A stretch of 64,000 nucleotides of DNA, from positions 288,231 to 352,230 of the forward strand of contig CANLYJ010000004.1 of the NCBI GenBank assembly GCA_947495295.1. The letters run 5' to 3'. The notes under the pieces are model-generated. The model saw nothing but the letters and a program-made list of their open reading frames with translations, was not told where the DNA came from and ran no database searches. This DNA comes from an uncultured Paracoccaceae bacterium. GTDB taxonomy: Bacteria > Pseudomonadota > Alphaproteobacteria > Rhodobacterales > Rhodobacteraceae. Within the stretch, counting starts at the first letter, position 1. Every line of letters begins with the position of its first letter. This document shows, in pieces, positions 62,476-64,000 of the stretch. The position numbers were made by a program, and so were the translations under genes.

Positions 62476-63815
62476 AGTCACTACGCCAAAGGGCGGTCGC
62501 CGGGGGGGCCATCTGGGCGACTGTTGTTGTGCTTGTGGGCACCAATGCCGTGGGCAACTACCTCGAGAACCTGACACTTTCACGTTTTGATCAGCTTTTG
62601 ACAGATCGGCATACACAGGCTGTTGTCGCCCTCGCCAATACCGGCGGCGACGCGACGACCATGCCATTCCAGTTGACCGCCCCAGCCTATCAGCGCCCTT
62701 TTTCTGGAAGCTATTGGCAAGCGACGAACGAAGACGGGCAGATCATTGTTTCGCGATCATTGGCGGATGCGCTCCTGATTATTGATGCGCCGACGGATGC
62801 AAACCCCGTGATCAGCGAAATAGATGGACCTGCCGGCCAAAGGCTGCGTGCGGTGTCCCGTCTTACTACGATCAGCGATGGCTCTGAATGGATTGTCACG
62901 GTCGCATCGTCCACAGAACCGCTCATCGCGGATCAGAGAGAGTTGCGGCGCAGATTGCACATTTCCTTTGCTCTGGTCGGCATTCTTGCGACGGTAGGGG
63001 CGCTACTCTTGGTCCTCTTCACACTCCGGCCGTTATCGCAGCTGCGCCAGGACGTCATCGCGCGCAAGGATCAGGAAGGTGAACTGCCCGTTGATAGCTA
63101 TCCGCAAGAGGTGCAACCTCTGGTGGCCGATATCAATGAGCTTCTGGAGCGTAACAGGGATATCGTGGAAAGGTCACGTCGCCAGACTGTCGACCTCGCC
63201 CACGCCCTCAAGACGCCATCCGCCGTATTGCGCAACGAGCTTTTTGAGATACAGCAGGACGGCCTGCCAGTTGGCAAGGGTATAGGCGCCCTTGACCGGC
63301 TGGACGCGCAACTCAAACGCGCATTTGCCCGTATGAAAGCGACACAGGAAAGCGGGCTCGAGCGGGTATCGACCGATCTGGACGTGAGCCTTGCGCGGCT
63401 TGGCCGTGCCTTCAAAGCTCTGGCAAAGAATAAAGGGCAAGAGATCGTGCTGAAAGTCCCCGCCGGCTTGCATGTGAAGATCAATCAGATCGACTTTGAA
63501 GAGATCGTGGGCAATTTGTTAGACAACGCAATGAAATGGTCTGACAGCAAGATCAGGCTGAGCGCTCGGGCCTCTGACGAGACCGTCAAGATTGCCGTTG
63601 AGGATGATGGGCCGGGAATGGCCGATGAGAGTGCAGAACTTGCCTTTGTTAGCGGTCAACGTCTGGACGAGTCGAAACCCGGCACCGGGTTGGGCTTGGC
63701 CATTGCATCAGATCTGGTAGCAGCCTACCAAGGCCAGATCGAGATCGCGCGCTCACCGTTGTTGGGAGGTGCCATGGTGGTTGTTACTTTGCGGCGATCG
63801 GTTACGCACCAGTGA
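62472..63815 (+). CDS. Sensor histidine kinase (PhoQ-like layout)
   Basis: 447 residues from GTG 62472, overlapping the regulator stop. Two membrane segments (about 14-33 and 165-187, LVGILATVGALLLVLFTL) bracket a periplasmic domain; HAMP follows, then HisKA with DLAHALKTPSAVLRNEL (phospho-His) and the ATPase domain with NLLDNAMKWSD, VEDDGPGM and GTGLGLAIASDLV. The layout and the PepSY-like gene upstream recall PhoPQ-type systems. Partner is the regulator upstream. Confidence 0.93.
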   Translation: MKSLRQRAVAGGAIWATVVVLVGTNAVGNYLENLTLSRFDQLLTDRHTQAVVALANTGGDATTMPFQLTAPAYQRPFSGSYWQATNEDGQIIVSRSLADALLIIDAPTDANPVISEIDGPAGQRLRAVSRLTTISDGSEWIVTVASSTEPLIADQRELRRRLHISFALVGILATVGALLLVLFTLRPLSQLRQDVIARKDQEGELPVDSYPQEVQPLVADINELLERNRDIVERSRRQTVDLAHALKTPSAVLRNELFEIQQDGLPVGKGIGALDRLDAQLKRAFARMKATQESGLERVSTDLDVSLARLGRAFKALAKNKGQEIVLKVPAGLHVKINQIDFEEIVGNLLDNAMKWSDSKIRLSARASDETVKIAVEDDGPGMADESAELAFVSGQRLDESKPGTGLGLAIASDLVAAYQGQIEIARSPLLGGAMVVVTLRRSVTHQ

Positions 63816-64000
63816 ATATCACGCGCAAGAGCGAAAGCTGGGCGGTGATGAAAGCAATCGGCTTTGTCGGCACTTTGCGGACCTTCGTCCCAGTTTCAAG
63901 ATGCTGCGGCCGCAGCCCGCTTTGCCGATGGGGTGGATGGCTCCTGCTCCAACCGGCGTCGCGATGCGCCATAGTGCAGGTGTCGATGTCTGCTTATGAG
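63816..64000. other. Right edge, no gene recognised
   Basis: The last 185 bp follow the kinase stop. One plus-strand frame is open to the edge but gives a Cys/Arg-rich peptide without similarity. Nothing can be assigned. Confidence 0.4.

Overview
The window looks like a chromosomal segment of a marine Rhodobacterales (Roseobacter-group) alphaproteobacterium. Supporting signs are a short prolyl-tRNA synthetase without the editing insertion, an Hda-like DnaA paralogue beside polyphosphate genes, 5-aminolevulinate synthase, a complete Sox system of the Paracoccus/Roseobacter kind, and several small secreted proteins of types I associate with this family. No rRNA, tRNA or CRISPR array was seen.

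Layout. 1-7.6 kb: housekeeping genes (EEP nuclease end, then on the minus strand perM-hda-ppk-ppx, and yceI). 7.6-10 kb: a 262-bp MITE-like element, a LysM/solute-binding fusion and an Ala-rich secreted protein. 10.2-17.9 kb: proS, a peroxiredoxin, a DUF2937/ThuA pair, lolC/E-lolD, an Ldh2-type dehydrogenase and a YdcZ-type membrane protein. 17.9-20.3 kb: two small cytochromes c around a DUF3047 gene, one with a perfect FNR-type box, and a DUF1194 gene. 20.3-26.4 kb: an eroded region with an IS110-like remnant, orphan ORFs, a Cache-PAS histidine kinase with a FixJ-type regulator, a second copy of the MITE and an IS5-type transposase remnant.

26.4-43.1 kb is one sulfur-oxidation island: two MBL-fold genes (+), then on the minus strand soxV-W-X-Y-Z-A-B-C-D-E-F, DUF302, hemA and a YeeE-type transporter, and on the plus strand soxS-R-T. 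Three candidate ArsR-type (SoxR) operators and two or three FNR-like boxes suggest control by both reduced sulfur and oxygen. SoxXA, YZ, B and CD form the periplasmic thiosulfate-oxidising complex; SoxV, W and S carry reductant to it; SoxE/F add cytochrome and flavoprotein; hemA may supply heme for the many c-type cytochromes.

43.6-54.8 kb: an AraC-type regulator diverges from a tightly coupled operon of a PhyH-type dioxygenase, an MBL-fold protein with an altered metal site, a peptide/oligosaccharide-type ABC transporter and a GH38 alpha-mannosidase. It looks like an uptake and breakdown route for an unknown mannoside, and is the best candidate here for an undescribed pathway.

55-64 kb: an autotransporter-like gene cut by one in-frame TAA, a HAD-hydrolase tail fused to an IS3-type tail, a 208-bp element with 13-bp inverted ends, an IS91-type unit (intact tyrosine recombinase, truncated transposase), then secreted Asn/Gly/Arg-rich proteins beside an OmpR-type two-component system.
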